Shown one piece after another: positions 49,632 through 61,310 of a stretch of DNA of 64,000 nucleotides. The stretch is taken from contig NC_084674.1 of assembly GCF_028389875.1 (NCBI RefSeq), positions 8,961,501 to 9,025,500 on the forward strand. The letters run 5' to 3'. The notes beneath the pieces are model-generated. The model had not been told where the DNA came from. It searched no databases and worked only from the letters and a program-made list of their open reading frames with translations. The number at the start of each line of letters is the position of its first letter. The first letter of the stretch is position 1. Made by a program: the position numbers and the translations under genes. Source of the DNA: Rhea pennata. Lineage: Eukaryota; Chordata; Aves; Rheiformes; Rheidae.

Positions 49632-51408
49632 GGCATTTTCTTTTGTCATGGGTGTTTTTACAGTTTATTAATTAAGAAGATGGTTTTCTGATTTCTTCCC
49701 AAAGGTCAGGGTGGGACCAGACTGTGTATTCCCCAGGTACGGGAGCATTCCTGGTGTCACCTCAGCAGTTCTTTCCACCATTTTCTGCACTACCGCCGAT
49801 GATCTATCTCCAGATGTCAAACTTGTGATCTGCTCTTGGTGCAGTTGCAGACTGTCCCTGTTGTTGTATATTAATAGCCGTGCCCAACGCTTACTTTCCA
49901 TCAAAGGCCTCAATTTGTATTTTAACTTTTCCCAACGAGGCCAATGGCAGCAACCTGCTGGGCATTTACAAATGTGTAGCACATGAGCAACCACCTGGCT
50001 GAAGTTAAAAATCAGGTTGGTTCAATGAAAAGCGTATTAGGCTGGACATTTTCTGAGGTTTTGGGGGCAATTTGCAATCACTCCATCCCACCAGCCAATT
50101 TTGACTGAAAATGACTCTTGCTAGCCAGGACTTTAGACTCATTGGGAGAGCAAAACAATCTGATGCCCTCACCCCCAAGCACATCCGTCTGCTGCCACCC
50201 CAGGGAACGAGGACACACATTCAGCCCCCTACGACTACAGGATAGGCAAATGCTTTAAAATGTCCTGCCTGGATTAACCTTCCTGTCATACATGAACCAT
50301 TAAACCAAATCACTTTTCAGTGCCTGAGAGCTGTAAGACATGCTCCTGGGCATCTGGGAGGAGGGGGCACCCTCTGGGAAGAGTGTGCAGGGTGTGTATT
50401 AGGTCCCATGGGTCCATGAGACTGGGATAGCTATGGAGCCTGGAGCAGATGCACCTGCAATGCTGAATTTTCAGGCGATTTCCTTCTGTAGTGGAGGATT
50501 CGATTGACTCTGGCTATGGAAGAGCTCTGCAACAACCCTTAGGCTGCCGTAATCTACACATTCAATACCAATCCCTTCAAGACCTGTGTATAGCATACCC
50601 TCGGGGACATCAGCTGGGTCTTTGTTTTAGGTGTGGCTGGTGTGCATGCACATTTAACACCCTTTATGTTTTGTTAAGCCTGTTGATGCACTAGCGTAGG
50701 GAAAACCTGGCAAGCCATGAACCTTTAACTCAGCAGGCAAGAGTATGTGGGACTTCTTGGGTTTACTTACTCTGTGATGCTGGTAGAGGGAAGCATTGCC
50801 AGGAAAAGCCATCTATGGGGACTTTGGCAGGAATGTGGCCTTCTAACCACTGACACAGGGAAGCTTCCTCCCACTATCAAAAAAATAAATCCACCATCCA
50901 GCTATATGCACGTACTTGGTCCACAAAGGAACTAAGGTAGTAGTTGAGTGTTTAAGTCAAACTGAGTCTTCCAAAGGGTAGCTCAGGAGCCTCTGCAAGT
51001 CACCCTCCAAAGGCCATCTGAAGCCCTCACGGGACGTGCCTGACAAAACAAGCCTCACAAGACAAAAAGCAATAAACAAAAAGCAAGCACCACTTGGTTC
51101 CATCTTTTTTGGTGGTTTTGTATCCACTCGAGACCCTGAATGTGACATTGCCTGCTCCTAACCACCATCCAGCGTATCAGGCTCCTGCACTGCTGCATAT
51201 ATGTGCTCACACCCTCTCTTTCTTCTCCTTTCCCTGCCCCAGATGTTTATATGAAAGGTAAGAGAAGGCACTAGGAAAGCCTTCCCTAGAGTGGTCGCCA
51301 AGGTGGTGGTGAAGAGCACCTGGAGGAGACCCTGTTTTGCATCTCTGCTCCCCATCAGGCAGAGTGGAGCTAGAGAACAGCTTGATTCTGCTTTGCAACA
51401 GGCTCCAG

Positions 51409-51410
<2 letters not shown>

Positions 51411-51439
<29 letters not shown>

Positions 51440-51760
51440 CATGAAATATTTATTGGGTAAAAACACAGCCCACTTCCACCTGCCACCTTTCAAAATAGTG
51501 AGCCCTGCTCAGTTTTTTGAATGAAAGAGTGTGGGCGCAGCCTTCAGGAGATGATCCCTGGCAGTGCATCACTAACACACCCAAGTGCCTCCCCGAAACG
51601 GCGGGTGACAGATGCCCTCGTCTGTGTTTCTCTGTCATCAGCAACGACCCTATAGCCTGTGGCAACTTTCCACATGTCCTCAAACCCCAACAAAGCACCT
51701 CAGAGACTCCATAGCAATCCTGAGGAGATGTCAGGCTTGGCCACATGCTCAAAACAAGGT
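51411..51760 (-). mobile_element. Retroposed transcript-like 3' end with A26 tail (minus strand)
   Basis: Read on the minus strand, non-repetitive sequence runs into AATAAA (complement of 51449-51454), then 12 bases, then a pure A26 tail (T26 at 51411-51436). This is the layout of a processed transcript copy, or of a real minus-strand poly(A) site next to an A tract. No known gene was recognised in the upstream minus-strand frames, the 5' limit is unclear, and no target-site duplication was found. Processed pseudogenes are rare in birds. Confidence 0.4.
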
Positions 51761-54700
51761 GTATAAAGCATTAGCCAGCTTATTTCTTTTAAGGAGTTTG
51801 GACCCAAGTGAAGAGCTTGGCAGTACACTTGAGCATGAGTGGGGAGAAGAGCTCGTGTACAGGCAATGCTACAAAGCAGCATTTAACCTCCCAGTCCAGA
51901 GCCTGCAGCCTGTGGTCAAGTAGAGGAGAGTGCAGCAGCCCAGTCCTCACTACTGTTAACCCTGGGTGCTGGCAGTCTAATCCCAAACTACACAGGAATT
52001 GCACCACAGTACCAAGAGCAGGAAGCAAAAAGTGCTAGCTTGGGTTAATCTCCCTGAAAGGTCAAATCCAGAATGGCTTGGTTTTGTATGAACCACACAA
52101 GTCCAGGTTTAAAACTCTCCTGGTCACAGCCTACGCTTTGGATAGGACTCAAACTCTCGCAGACTGATGCTGTGTCCCAGGCAGTATCTACCTCAGTGAG
52201 GGCTTGCTCTCTAATGGGAGCATGCTGGCAAACCCAGCCAAGGAGAAATGCAAAGGTCTTCTGCTGGTCTAGCAAAAATCAACTGCTCAAATGGAATAAG
52301 CTCCAGCAGTCAAAGGACTTTCTGCCAGTACAACAGCACCTAGATTAAGAGTCTGCCAGTACAGTTATGTCAATCAGTTTTGGAGAAAGAGAAAATTTCA
52401 TTCTTCTGCCAGCAAAATTTTGAATGATAGATCAGGCCAAAACTTCTCTCATATTTACAGGGACGTCCAGCGAAAATATTCTTTTTTTGACAGACTTACT
52501 TAAAGCATGTGGCATGGAGACTGAAAATGCTATCAACTATTTGAATGACAAGTGTCAGCAGCTGTTCATCCATTTTTTTTGTATTTCAGCCACTAACAGA
52601 TTCTTTCCTCTCTGCTGTAATGCATGTCTCCTGGCCCATAGGCATCTTAGAAATTGCTTTTCTGCCTCTCTAGTGACCAAAACGTCAAAAATATTAGAAA
52701 ACAATTGGTGCTCAGAAGCATAAACAGGCATGTAGCAAAGCAAAGATGATTTTGTCAATGTTCAAGCTGCATTCTTTGAAAAAAAAGTCACAGCAAACCT
52801 AAGGCAAAAAATTACTTCACCAAGCTTTAAAAGATAAAGCAAAAAAAACTGTGAATAGATCAGCACAGTTTAAACAATGAGCTACAAAGGAAAAACTCAG
52901 GTAATGGCCAACCAAAATGCAGCTGTGGGAACCATATTTCTAATTCATCTCCCACGCTTCATCCACCAAGCTCAAGACTCTGCTCTACCAACTCTGTCAC
53001 CAATTTTTGTCCAAACAGTTATTCAGTGGCATTACATCTCACCAGACCCATTGCTGCGCCAAGCTGAGTCCTGCTAGACAAGCTCCCTCAAATCATTCAC
53101 AAAAATCAGCTTTCTTTGTCTCAAGTCTAGCAATGCTTGCAGAAACTAGTTGGTATCTGGCTGCATATAAAATAAGTTACAATTTTTGCAGTTGCCAGCA
53201 ACTCTGAACTTGTTTGACTAAAAAGCCTGTATGACACCTCTATCCGGTGAGTTGTATTCAACAGTATTTCCTTTATTCAAGTCTGTTTAGGCTCTTGAGC
53301 TAAACATGAAGTGATATTTTTCCCCAGCCTTTCTAAAAGATGCATATTCCATTTCAAGTTGTAAATCTGCATTTCTTGTAACTATGCAAAATATGGGAGA
53401 AAAAAAGTGCAGAGATTATATGCAATCTGCCAGCAGAGTTGTGTGCCATGAGGAAAATGCCTCACAGGTCAAAACAAAGAAAAACACTGAGCAACAAATT
53501 AGTTGCAGGCAGTAGCTAATATGGAGATCAAAAGATTAAAATCAACATGCAACGATGAAATCACTGGAATAATAGGAGCACTTAAGAAGATTAAGTCAAT
53601 AACAGAGTCAAGTAGTAAAAAAATAAGATTTTGATTATACTGTAAAATTTGATATTGGAAGAGCAAAAGCAATTACAACCACGACATGCTTTGCTCTCCC
53701 CATCTTAGACCACCTTGGCTCATTTCCTATGCAACGAATACAGTTGTTGAGATAAACAAAAATGTTATGATTCAAGAGTTTGATTAAAAAACAAACCAGG
53801 TGGTCAGATCAGATTGGGGACCGACAAGACAGGGTCAGTAAAGTGAAGACTTGTTGCAGATCCTGGAGGATACGACAGCTGTGGGGAGCAAAGGCCACAT
53901 GTTTAGGACGGTTCTCAGCAGATAGAGAATTCCAAAAGCAGCTGATTTTGAAGGCCTATCTCAGGCTGTCAGCTGCAGAGGAGACTCACGGTACTGGGAG
54001 GAAGGAGGAGAGAAATAGCTCAAAGGCTTGAAATGATCTGGGCTGTGAACTCTGATGACGGGCAAGTTTTTTTTCTATGCAGCTGACTTAGCGAAGATTG
54101 TGGGTTTGGTTTTGCAATGTACGTCAGAGGCAGAGCACGCCAGAAGCCTCCAGCCCCCTCTGGACCCTCCTATGAGGGACAAGAATGCATCCCATAGCCA
54201 TGTTCTCCAGCACCGGAGGCAACTCAGCAACGCAAACCAATGAGGAGAAGGAGCCTGTATGCAGCTAACACTCGCTGCAACAGATCTACCCTTGGTCAGT
54301 CCAGGTTTGCGAATAAGCAGGTGCAAACAAGCCAGCCTCTCGAACACACCTTTTTTCTATCCTGTTCCCCATGCTGTGCATGTAAATGTGTAAATGCTGT
54401 GAGTGGCTCAGCAATTAAAACCTCACCTGAGTTGGCCCAGAGTGCCAGTTCCTAAGTAATCCTCTTCAAGGCAAGGAAAACCCTTCTGTTGCCTTTCAAA
54501 ACCAACGCATTTTGTTCAGGACTGTTCACGGGCTCTACAGTCAGTCAGGAAAGTCCACCAGCTGTCCTCAGAGCAGGCACAGGACCCAGGCCTCCACACA
54601 CGCCAGCTCCACATTGCGCAGCTGGAGACAGCCTGCCTTGTCCACTCATCCTGCCCATGCCCCTGCTTGCCACCTCTAGCTGCAGGCCAGGGCTGGCCAC

Positions 54701-57099
54701 AGGGTACCACGTCACATCCCAGCCTCAACCAGGGATTGTGGGGCCAAAGGATCCCCCAGTATGAAACAGAAGAAGTCTCAGTCCCCCCAGTACGGCCCTC
54801 CCTGCCCGAAAGGTTTCGGAGCAGAAGGTGCTCTGCAAGGCTCTTTGTTTTTTGAGGAAGAGCCTAAGCAGCTGCCCTGCTCCACAGATCTGATGACTTG
54901 CATGAGTTTTTCTGCTAAACTAGTTCTCCAGCATCACTAACTCCAGCCCCATCCCCACCCCAAAATCACAAGCTAGGCTCATAATTGAATCAAATAAATA
55001 AATTATCAGCTATTTTTACAGAATTTGTGGGTGTTCTTGAATGTTCAGGGAATACTTGGGTCATGCATTGAAATTTTTCCTGTAATAACAGGGTCTGAAT
55101 TTTTAGTTTGAGTTATGGTTTTTCAGGGGCTTTTTTTAGTGGTTCTTTCAGATTGCATCTCCCAGGGTGAATGCATCAAAAGGAGAGGAGATTCCTGACA
55201 TCAGTGGCTCTGACTTGTTCCAGTGTGGACCTTAGCAGGGCTCTGTATTTTTTGTCTCAGTGATGGTAAGGTTATTGTGCCCAGGTTACAAAGCAGCAGT
55301 TTCACAAGTCAACCTGGAAGTCCTGCTGGACTCATTTTGACTCAGCTATTATGACTATCAGTGAGGATCCTGCAGCCCAGGAGATCATGTGCACCAGAAG
55401 GAAGGATGTAGTGTGTTGCTTTCCACAGTTAACTCCGTACCTTGTGGAACAAGGAGTCCTGCTCCGCCATGGACAAGGACCTCTGCGACAGCAATCCAGA
55501 CTACAGCAAATGCAAATCTCAAAAAATATAACGTGTGGCATAGCCAGAAAAACTGGTCAACGCTGGATGTAGAGCAAGTTGCAAAATGACTAAGGGAATG
55601 GCAACTATTATTGGTTTTGAGAACATTCTTTCTATTCAATTTTTTTCATTGAAAAGCAAGTAATTTTGAAAATGAAACATTTTTCTACTTCATTAAGAAG
55701 AGAATAATTCAAAACATGTGGGGTTTGGCCCACTTTTTTTTTTTTGGACATCCTTTCAAGTGAAAAAGGGGAGGAACAAGAACACAAAACTAAAGTGGGT
55801 TTCTACCCATTTTCACTGCTTTTTGCTCCTTTTTCTGAAATGTTTTCAGTAGGAAAGTGAGAACAAGGCCATCCCCCCATTATATTCTCCCTCTCTACTT
55901 CCTCCCACCTTTTCTCCTAAATAGAAAAAAAAAAGGAAAAAACAAAAACAGAAAAAATTAAATGCTCCCACTCTTTCAAAATGAAAAATTACAACATTGC
56001 AAAACACGAGGAGTAGATATCTCTTGGTTTCAATTTTCAGAAATGAAATGCAGCATTGCTCCATTGTTTCAAGGTAAAAAAACTGACTGTTTTCAACAGT
56101 AAGGAAGGAGAACAGCAGCCCATCCCTTCCACAGTTTTCCGCCGACCTCGCGGGCCAGTTTGGCTTTTGACATGACGCGGACTCCCCCGACTTCCCGCGC
56201 GCCTCCTGGGCCAGACGAGAGTGGAGCTGGCTGCGCGGCTCCGGCTGCCCCTCGCTTGCACCAGGAACACGGCTTGCTGCTCGGCGCAGGATGTTTCCGC
56301 TCCTGCCAGGCTGGCAGTGTTTGTGGGGCATATAAAGCCCTGTTGGGATCTAGCTGTTAGTTACCGTTTCTGTTGACAGGCAAGCCAGAATAGGCTCTGG
56401 CTCGCTTTCTCCGAGCTGCGGAAAGAGGAATAAGCAGAGAAAAGAGTTCATTCACTTGCGTCTGCTTGGCAGCTCTGCAGGACTCTCAGCATACACAGAG
56501 AGAGAAGTGGCAAGCAAGAAGTTGCCATTTTTAGAATTACATAAGCCATTTTGATTGCCATCTAGGTACTCCTCATGCAGCTCTAGACGTGGTGACCTAC
56601 TAGTTGCACTGCAGTGGGGCCAGATTTCAAATGGCTTTAGGAGCAGGTTGGCTACCAGCTCTTAAAATTAGCCTTAGGTTAAAAATGTCAAAGCTACTGC
56701 TGCCATCATTGACAAAGAACCAGTTACCAACCAGCAGGGCCATGCTGGGCCAACACGCTCCCGAGCACCCACCAACCGCATTTACTGTGGAAGCCATTCA
56801 GTGCTCCAAAATCTGGCTCCAAAGTACATGATACCAAAATGTTTATTATACAAAATTTGTTTTCTAAAAAAAAATAAAATAAAAGTAATCTGCCTACGTA
56901 TACACAGTAATATGTGCATGACTCAGTAAACAGGCTGAAACAGTAGTCTGGAGGGACTCAGCGCCTCTGCTCCAGCCAAGGCGGGGGGCCTCGCCAGGCA
57001 GTAGCTCTGCAGTCATGGCAGTAGCAGCTGGGTCACACAGCAGTGGGGCCACCCACCAAACTGGGGGTGGCAGGTCCCACGGCAACCCAGGCCCCGCTG

Positions 57100-57220
57100 C
57101 CCATCTCCCCCAGGGGTCCTGCAGAGTGCCCAAACAGACCCTATAGGATACCCTGCAAAATGCCTGTAAAGACCCTGCAGAAAGCCCCAAAAGACCCTGC
57201 AGGAGCCCACAAAGCCCCTG
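57100..57220. repeat. Degenerate minisatellite around GACCCTGCA
   Basis: AGACCCTGCAGAAAGCCCCA, AGACCCTGCAGGAGCCCACA and looser copies (AGACCCTATAGGATACC, CCTGCAAAATGCCTGTAA) follow each other with units of about 20 bases. They yield overlapping open frames in several frames, all of which I regard as repeat-driven. Confidence 0.65.
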
Positions 57221-57829
57221 GGTGATAAGGGGGCTGCCTGTGCAGACGGGTGCAGCGCTACTCTTTCGTTACACGGAGCACTTGGGCTTCAAAGGGGCAA
57301 AAGGAAGCTGGCAGACGGGAAACATCCCCCCCTTTACCCCAGTCCCAAACTTTGTTTTCCTGATTACTCCATTCATTGCTTGCTAATATGTCCAAAACCA
57401 CTGCAACCACTGCAAACTGAACTCTAGCCAAATGCCTGGGGACCTGCCTCAGGCCGCAGTGTCTTCCGCCTCACACGGAGGCGGCTGTAGCAGCGGGGCC
57501 GGGGCTCGGCTGCCCCCAGCCCCCGCTCCGCCTTGCCCCAGCCACAAAGCCGGAAAAACACCTCGGAAGCCACCCCGCCGAGCGCCTGGGCTGGTGGCTC
57601 GCCCAGTAGCCCCTCGCCTTCTGCTATCAAATAAATAATTTTTTTAAAAAAAATTTTAAAAAAATACATATAAAAAAGCAAAGCAACGTAGAAATCAAAG
57701 CCACCATTTCAGAGAGAGATCGAAGCGTAATGCTAATAACTTTCGGCAGCTTCCACTGCGGAGTTTAAGCAGCTGCCAAGTTAAATAACTAGGAGGATCC
57801 TAAGTTATCTTCCAGTGGACCATAAATGC

Positions 57830-59960
57830 TCAGCGCCGACTACAGAGGCGAGGGCGACCCGAGGGGCTCGGGGGGCCGGTCGGGGCCGGCCCGCGGGGGC
57901 GGCTTCCCGGCGGAAAGCGGAGATTTCGTTTCGGGGCCTGGCAGGGAGCGAGCTGTCCGGCCCCGCTTGTTAAGCCGCTCTCCTGGCGTCCTCCCCCTCC
58001 GCGGTGGGCGCTGCGGAGCCCCCGGGCGCCGCCGCCCGCCCCGTCGAGGGGCGCCCGGCGCGGGGCAGCGCGCTGGCGGCCGGGCCCCGCGGGGCCGCGC
58101 CGGGCCCCCCGAGCCCCACCGCGGGCCGCGGCGCTGCCCCCAGGAGCACCCGCACGCCGTGGGTTGGGCTGTCTGCCGCGGGTAGGGAAAGCCAAGCCGG
58201 TTTTCGATGTCCGCTCCGGGATGCATTTGGGGTTGGGGTTGTCGGGCGCGCAGGCGACTAAAAGATTAGAATAGACGTTAAATTAAAAAGGGAGGGAAAT
58301 CGAGCGTGTTTTGCGCATAGGGTCCGACCGCCCTATCGGGACGGGCCTCTGGAGTCGTTTGTGTGGGGAGGCAACGGCGCAAAAATACCAGCAAGAGTGA
58401 TCACGACGGAGTTGCGAGTGGCTTTCGGCAGGCTACTTCCAAGGAGGGTGTGGGGGGGGGGGAAATCTTCAAACCATTTCTCTCGTCCTAATGTCGGGGG
58501 CGGGAGGGTGAAGGATTAAAAGTCCAGGCGAGAGCAGCCCCTAAGGGAGAGGCAGAACAGGGCGCCCGGCCGCAGCCCGCACGACCCGCGGCGGCTCCTT
58601 CCCCCGACGCCGGGGACGGAGCCACCTCGGACCCTGCAGAAGCGCACGAAGGCGATGCAGGCGCTGGCTTAGCGAGAGGGGCGAAGGCATCGCGGTGGGC
58701 AGGGCGCCGTGACTGGGGCAGCTGTATCAAAGTCAGTCGTTTTTAATACGCTTCCCGGACCAGCAGAAGTCGAATCGATAGAGACAGCCTCCAGCTGTGC
58801 TTAAACCTGCAATTTCAATTAAAATACTGAGCTCCGATGCGCGGGTCTTAGCCGCGATCCCGAAGCACTGATGCACAAGTCATGCGGCACCCGAGCGCGT
58901 CGCCGGCCGGGGCAGAGACTCGGCTCCCGGCCTCGGCTCCCCTTCGCGCCCGGGGCAGGAGCCGAGCCCGGCGCTGCTGCAGCGGGCCCCGCCGAGGCTC
59001 CTTCCCCCGGGCCGCGGCGCTCGCCCGGGGCCTCCAGGCCTGCGGGACCCGCCGCACAGAGCAGGGCGTTGGGTGCCGAGCGGCGAGAGTCGGAGCCGGC
59101 CCCTGGGCCAGGGAGGGCAGGATCCGGCCCGGAAAACCCCCGAGCCAGAAAACACCCCGGGACGAGCGAGGGCGGCGCGGGGAAGCTGGCAGCGAGCTCC
59201 CGGCCCCGGCTCCGCAGCCCTCTTTTAATCCTGCCCGAAATCATCTCGTTTACAGAAAATATTTGTTTGCACTATTAGTTGGTACTGGAGTTAATTACTC
59301 AACGTGTGAGCGGGGAGTAATATGGATAAAAGCAGCCCCAGTGTTTATTGTGTGGGTGAGCTGTTGAGCGGTGCTTGAATAAACTGCAATTAGGGTTAGA
59401 TAGAGATTAATTAACATGTGAGTGGCAAGGTGTAAAATAGTTCCCAACCCTCCACTCAGTATAATCTGCAGGCGAGGAAAAAAAGTTTGCGGAGGCTAAT
59501 TAAATACTTTGCTGAAGCCCTCGAGCCCCGGGAGCGAGCGGAGCCCAGCGGCTCGCGGCCCGGCGCGGCTCCCCGGCTCCTCCCGCAGCCGCGGCGCCGG
59601 CGGCTCTCCGCCTCCCCGGCTCCCGCCCGCAGCCGCTCCCCGGGGAGCGGGACAGTTTCCTCGCTCCCTTTGCGCGCTGTCCCCAGGACCGGGCCAGGAG
59701 GATGGTGCAGGCCGGGCTTTGGGGACGGCGACACCTGATGCTCCAGGCGGAGAGACCCCCATGTTTCCCCCCTCCCCCGAGGCCGAGCTCTCCCCGCCGC
59801 CAGCCCGCGGCCGCCGCTTTCAAAGTTTGTTTCCGCAGCGTGTTGTGGTTCGCAGGTGAAAAAGCCTGTCTGCAAACAGCCGCCAGCGAGCTGCCCCGGC
59901 GGGGAGAGGCGGCGCTGCTTTGTCAGCGCTGCACAAAACCGCCGAATTCCTCCAAACTTT
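57830..59960. promoter_or_regulatory. CpG-rich cluster upstream of FEZF2
   Basis: Three CpG-dense blocks (about 57830-58200, 58560-59230, 59520-59960) surround an AT-richer element at 59230-59480. Extended CpG islands 2-4 kb upstream are typical of Polycomb-regulated developmental genes such as FEZF2. Many long open frames on both strands here (up to 185 codons) are GC artefacts with Arg/Pro/Ala/Gly-rich translations. Confidence 0.6.
59230..59520. promoter_or_regulatory. Candidate FEZF2 upstream enhancer
   Basis: A dense set of developmental transcription-factor-like sites lies between two CpG islands, about 2 kb before the FEZF2 transcript start. They include AAATATTTGTTTGC and TGTTTATTG (forkhead-like), GTTAATTACTC, GATTAATTAAC and GCTAATTAAAT (homeodomain), plus AAAAGCAG at 59328-59335, an 8-mer also present twice in the intronic element at 22030-22094. 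There is no coding potential. The call rests on motif content and position. Confidence 0.5.
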
Positions 59961-60432
59961 CTTAGGCGGGCTAGAAAAGCGGAAAAAAAATATATATATA
60001 GGGGCCTTTTCATTGCTTGCTTTACCTCTGGCCAGGCTCAATCTAAACCCTTCGCTCCCCCCGCCTCCCTCCCCCGGATAATCCTCCTCTTTATTTTAGA
60101 AACACACAAAACCAGGTTCCACGCAGCGCTATAGTGGCTCCAAGTGAAAGAGAATTGAGCGCTCTGAATCGCTGGGGGAAAATTGGTTCTGCTGAATAGC
60201 CCCGGAGAGGGACCGGGCGGTTAATCAGAGCCAGAGGAGGTGCTGCCATCACGGCCGGGCCCCCTTAAAACAGGTGGAAATGGGACTCCCGCAATTACCG
60301 CGTCCTCGCATCTGAGGTTTCTGCAAATCCTCCCCTCCTGGATCAAGTCGTTTTAATTAGGGAAAGGAAGGGAAGAAACCCCGGCGCCCAGTCGCAATAA
60401 TGTAGCGTTGCGTATTTGGGGAGGGAAGAAAG

Positions 60433-60466
60433 AAAAAAAAAAAAAAAAAAAAGCGGGGGGGGGGGG
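60433..60466. repeat. A20 and G12 homopolymers
   Basis: A run of about 20 A is followed by GC and then 12 G, within 1 kb of the FEZF2 start. It is likely unstable in length. Confidence 0.9.
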
Positions 60467-60609
60467 AACGAAAACGATAGAGAGGGAAAGGATATTCACC
60501 CGTTTACATGCCTCTAAAAATCGGACACCTTTGGGGGTGACAATTTGCAAAACTCGCGTTCGCAGCGCACGACTGCATTTTTCTTTTTTTTTTTTTTTTT
60601 TTAGCAGCG

Positions 60610-60860
60610 AAAACCCAGCCTTGGACTCGACTATCTCCGCGTTTATTTAAGGCTAATCACCAGTTACCCTGAGAGGGGAGGGGGGGAATTAAACTTAGTT
60701 TAATTAACATTAATACACTGTCCTAATTAATGGGTTGGCTATTAATTTATACATGCTGGGGAGGTTTGCAGATAAGTGACAATTTATTAATTATCTTCCA
60801 GCTCGGTTGCAACGGAGCTGATTGCAGATGGGTTGCCAAAATAACTCGAGCCTGGTTGCG
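60610..60860. promoter_or_regulatory. Candidate FEZF2 proximal element, TAATTA cluster
   Basis: Within 250 bases lie GAATTAAAC, TTTAATTAAC, CATTAATAC, CCTAATTAATGG, CTATTAATTTATAC and TTATTAATTATC, together with GGCTAATCACC. This concentration of homeodomain cores 0.45-0.7 kb before the predicted transcript start is far above background. It probably serves forebrain patterning control of FEZF2; this is inference. Confidence 0.5.
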
Positions 60861-60906
60861 TGGTAGTTGCTTTAGGGAAAAAAAAAAGATCATTCTCCCC
60901 CTTCTT

Positions 60907-60931
60907 AAAAAAAAAAAAAAAAAAAAAAAAA
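60907..60931. repeat. A25 homopolymer
   Basis: An uninterrupted A run about 370 bp before the predicted FEZF2 transcript start. Confidence 0.9.
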
Positions 60932-61254
60932 TCCTCACGCTCACTCCGAGTGGCTCTTCTAACCCCAGCAAGAACTGGAGCGCTCTTTTCCACCCAACTT
61001 GTGAATCGCACTTGCCTTCTAATTTGCCACATGCAAAACGATTCCTCTGCTTTGCAAGTTGCTTTTTAAGAAGGGAGAGAGAGAGGAAAAAAACCCAGCT
61101 CGCACACGAGCGGTTTGTATGTCTTAAACTGGAAGGAAATTGTGCGTGGAGGGGGGGGGCTCCTTTTCCTCTCTCTGCCCCAACCCACTGCGCTCCAGCC
61201 CGGCGCCTCGGCTCAGGGAAGATCCATGGTGGCATTCCCATGTCATTCTGCTCG

Positions 61255-61310
61255 AAGTGACTTCATGTGATGTCAGCTTTAAATGTACGAGACAGTGATC
61301 TGACGCTGAG
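61255..61310 (+). promoter_or_regulatory. FEZF2: Probable FEZF2 core promoter
   Basis: A CRE-like TGATGTCA (61268-61275) and a TATA-like TTTAAAT (61278-61284) lie just before the predicted first exon, in CpG-rich surroundings. A transcript start near 61305-61315 would follow. The position is inferred from motifs and from the donor at 61386. Confidence 0.4.

Larger units (their letters stand above)
1..49660 (+). other. CADPS: CADPS gene, 3' part (partial)
   Basis: Gene-level entry. CADPS (CAPS1) is a cytosolic and peripheral membrane protein that primes dense-core vesicles for Ca2+-triggered exocytosis in neurons and endocrine cells. It acts through PI(4,5)P2 and SNARE/syntaxin binding and a Munc13-like MUN region. 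Nine coding exons are seen: 4129-4275, 7737-7892, 10621-10768, 17530-17604, 18713-18796, 22918-22950, 26098-26205, 46366-46470 and 48314-48493. Every intron is GT-AG and all junction phases join. Together they give the last 344 residues, ending in an acidic Asp/Glu tail. The family is about 1350 residues long, so roughly three quarters of the protein (C2, PH and the first part of MUN) lies before position 1. Paralogue CADPS2 is rejected because residues such as [16 protein letters not shown] match CADPS1 as I recall it, and because the next gene is FEZF2. Confidence 0.97.
48494..49660 (+). other. CADPS: CADPS 3' UTR, alternative ends
   Basis: This AT-rich, non-repetitive sequence directly follows the stop codon. 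A Pumilio-type site TGTATATA lies at 48814-48821. A proximal AATAAA (48909-48914) is followed by a T/GT-rich tract at 48958-48980. Another AATAAA at 49040-49045 and a distal cluster (49521-49526, 49548-49553, 49626-49631), the last followed by TTTTGTCATGGGTGTTTTT, suggest a long form ending near 49.55-49.66 kb. The end points are inferred; no transcript data are available. Confidence 0.65.
49661..57829. other. Intergenic region CADPS-FEZF2, distal part
   Basis: This is mostly AT-rich non-coding sequence without recognisable genes. It contains a minus-strand retroposon-like 3' end at 51411-52100, a degenerate minisatellite at 57100-57220 and short A/T runs. Open frames up to 161 codons on either strand (for example 55846-56331 minus) show no known motifs and poor codon character. 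Confidence 0.65.

Noticed and set aside
49668..49994. 108-codon minus-strand open frame just after CADPS
   Set aside because: No known motifs, overlapped by a plus-strand frame of similar length, with no promoter or splice evidence.
57826..60013. Open frames up to 185 codons upstream of FEZF2
   Set aside because: CpG-island artefacts with overlapping frames on both strands and no recognisable protein family.
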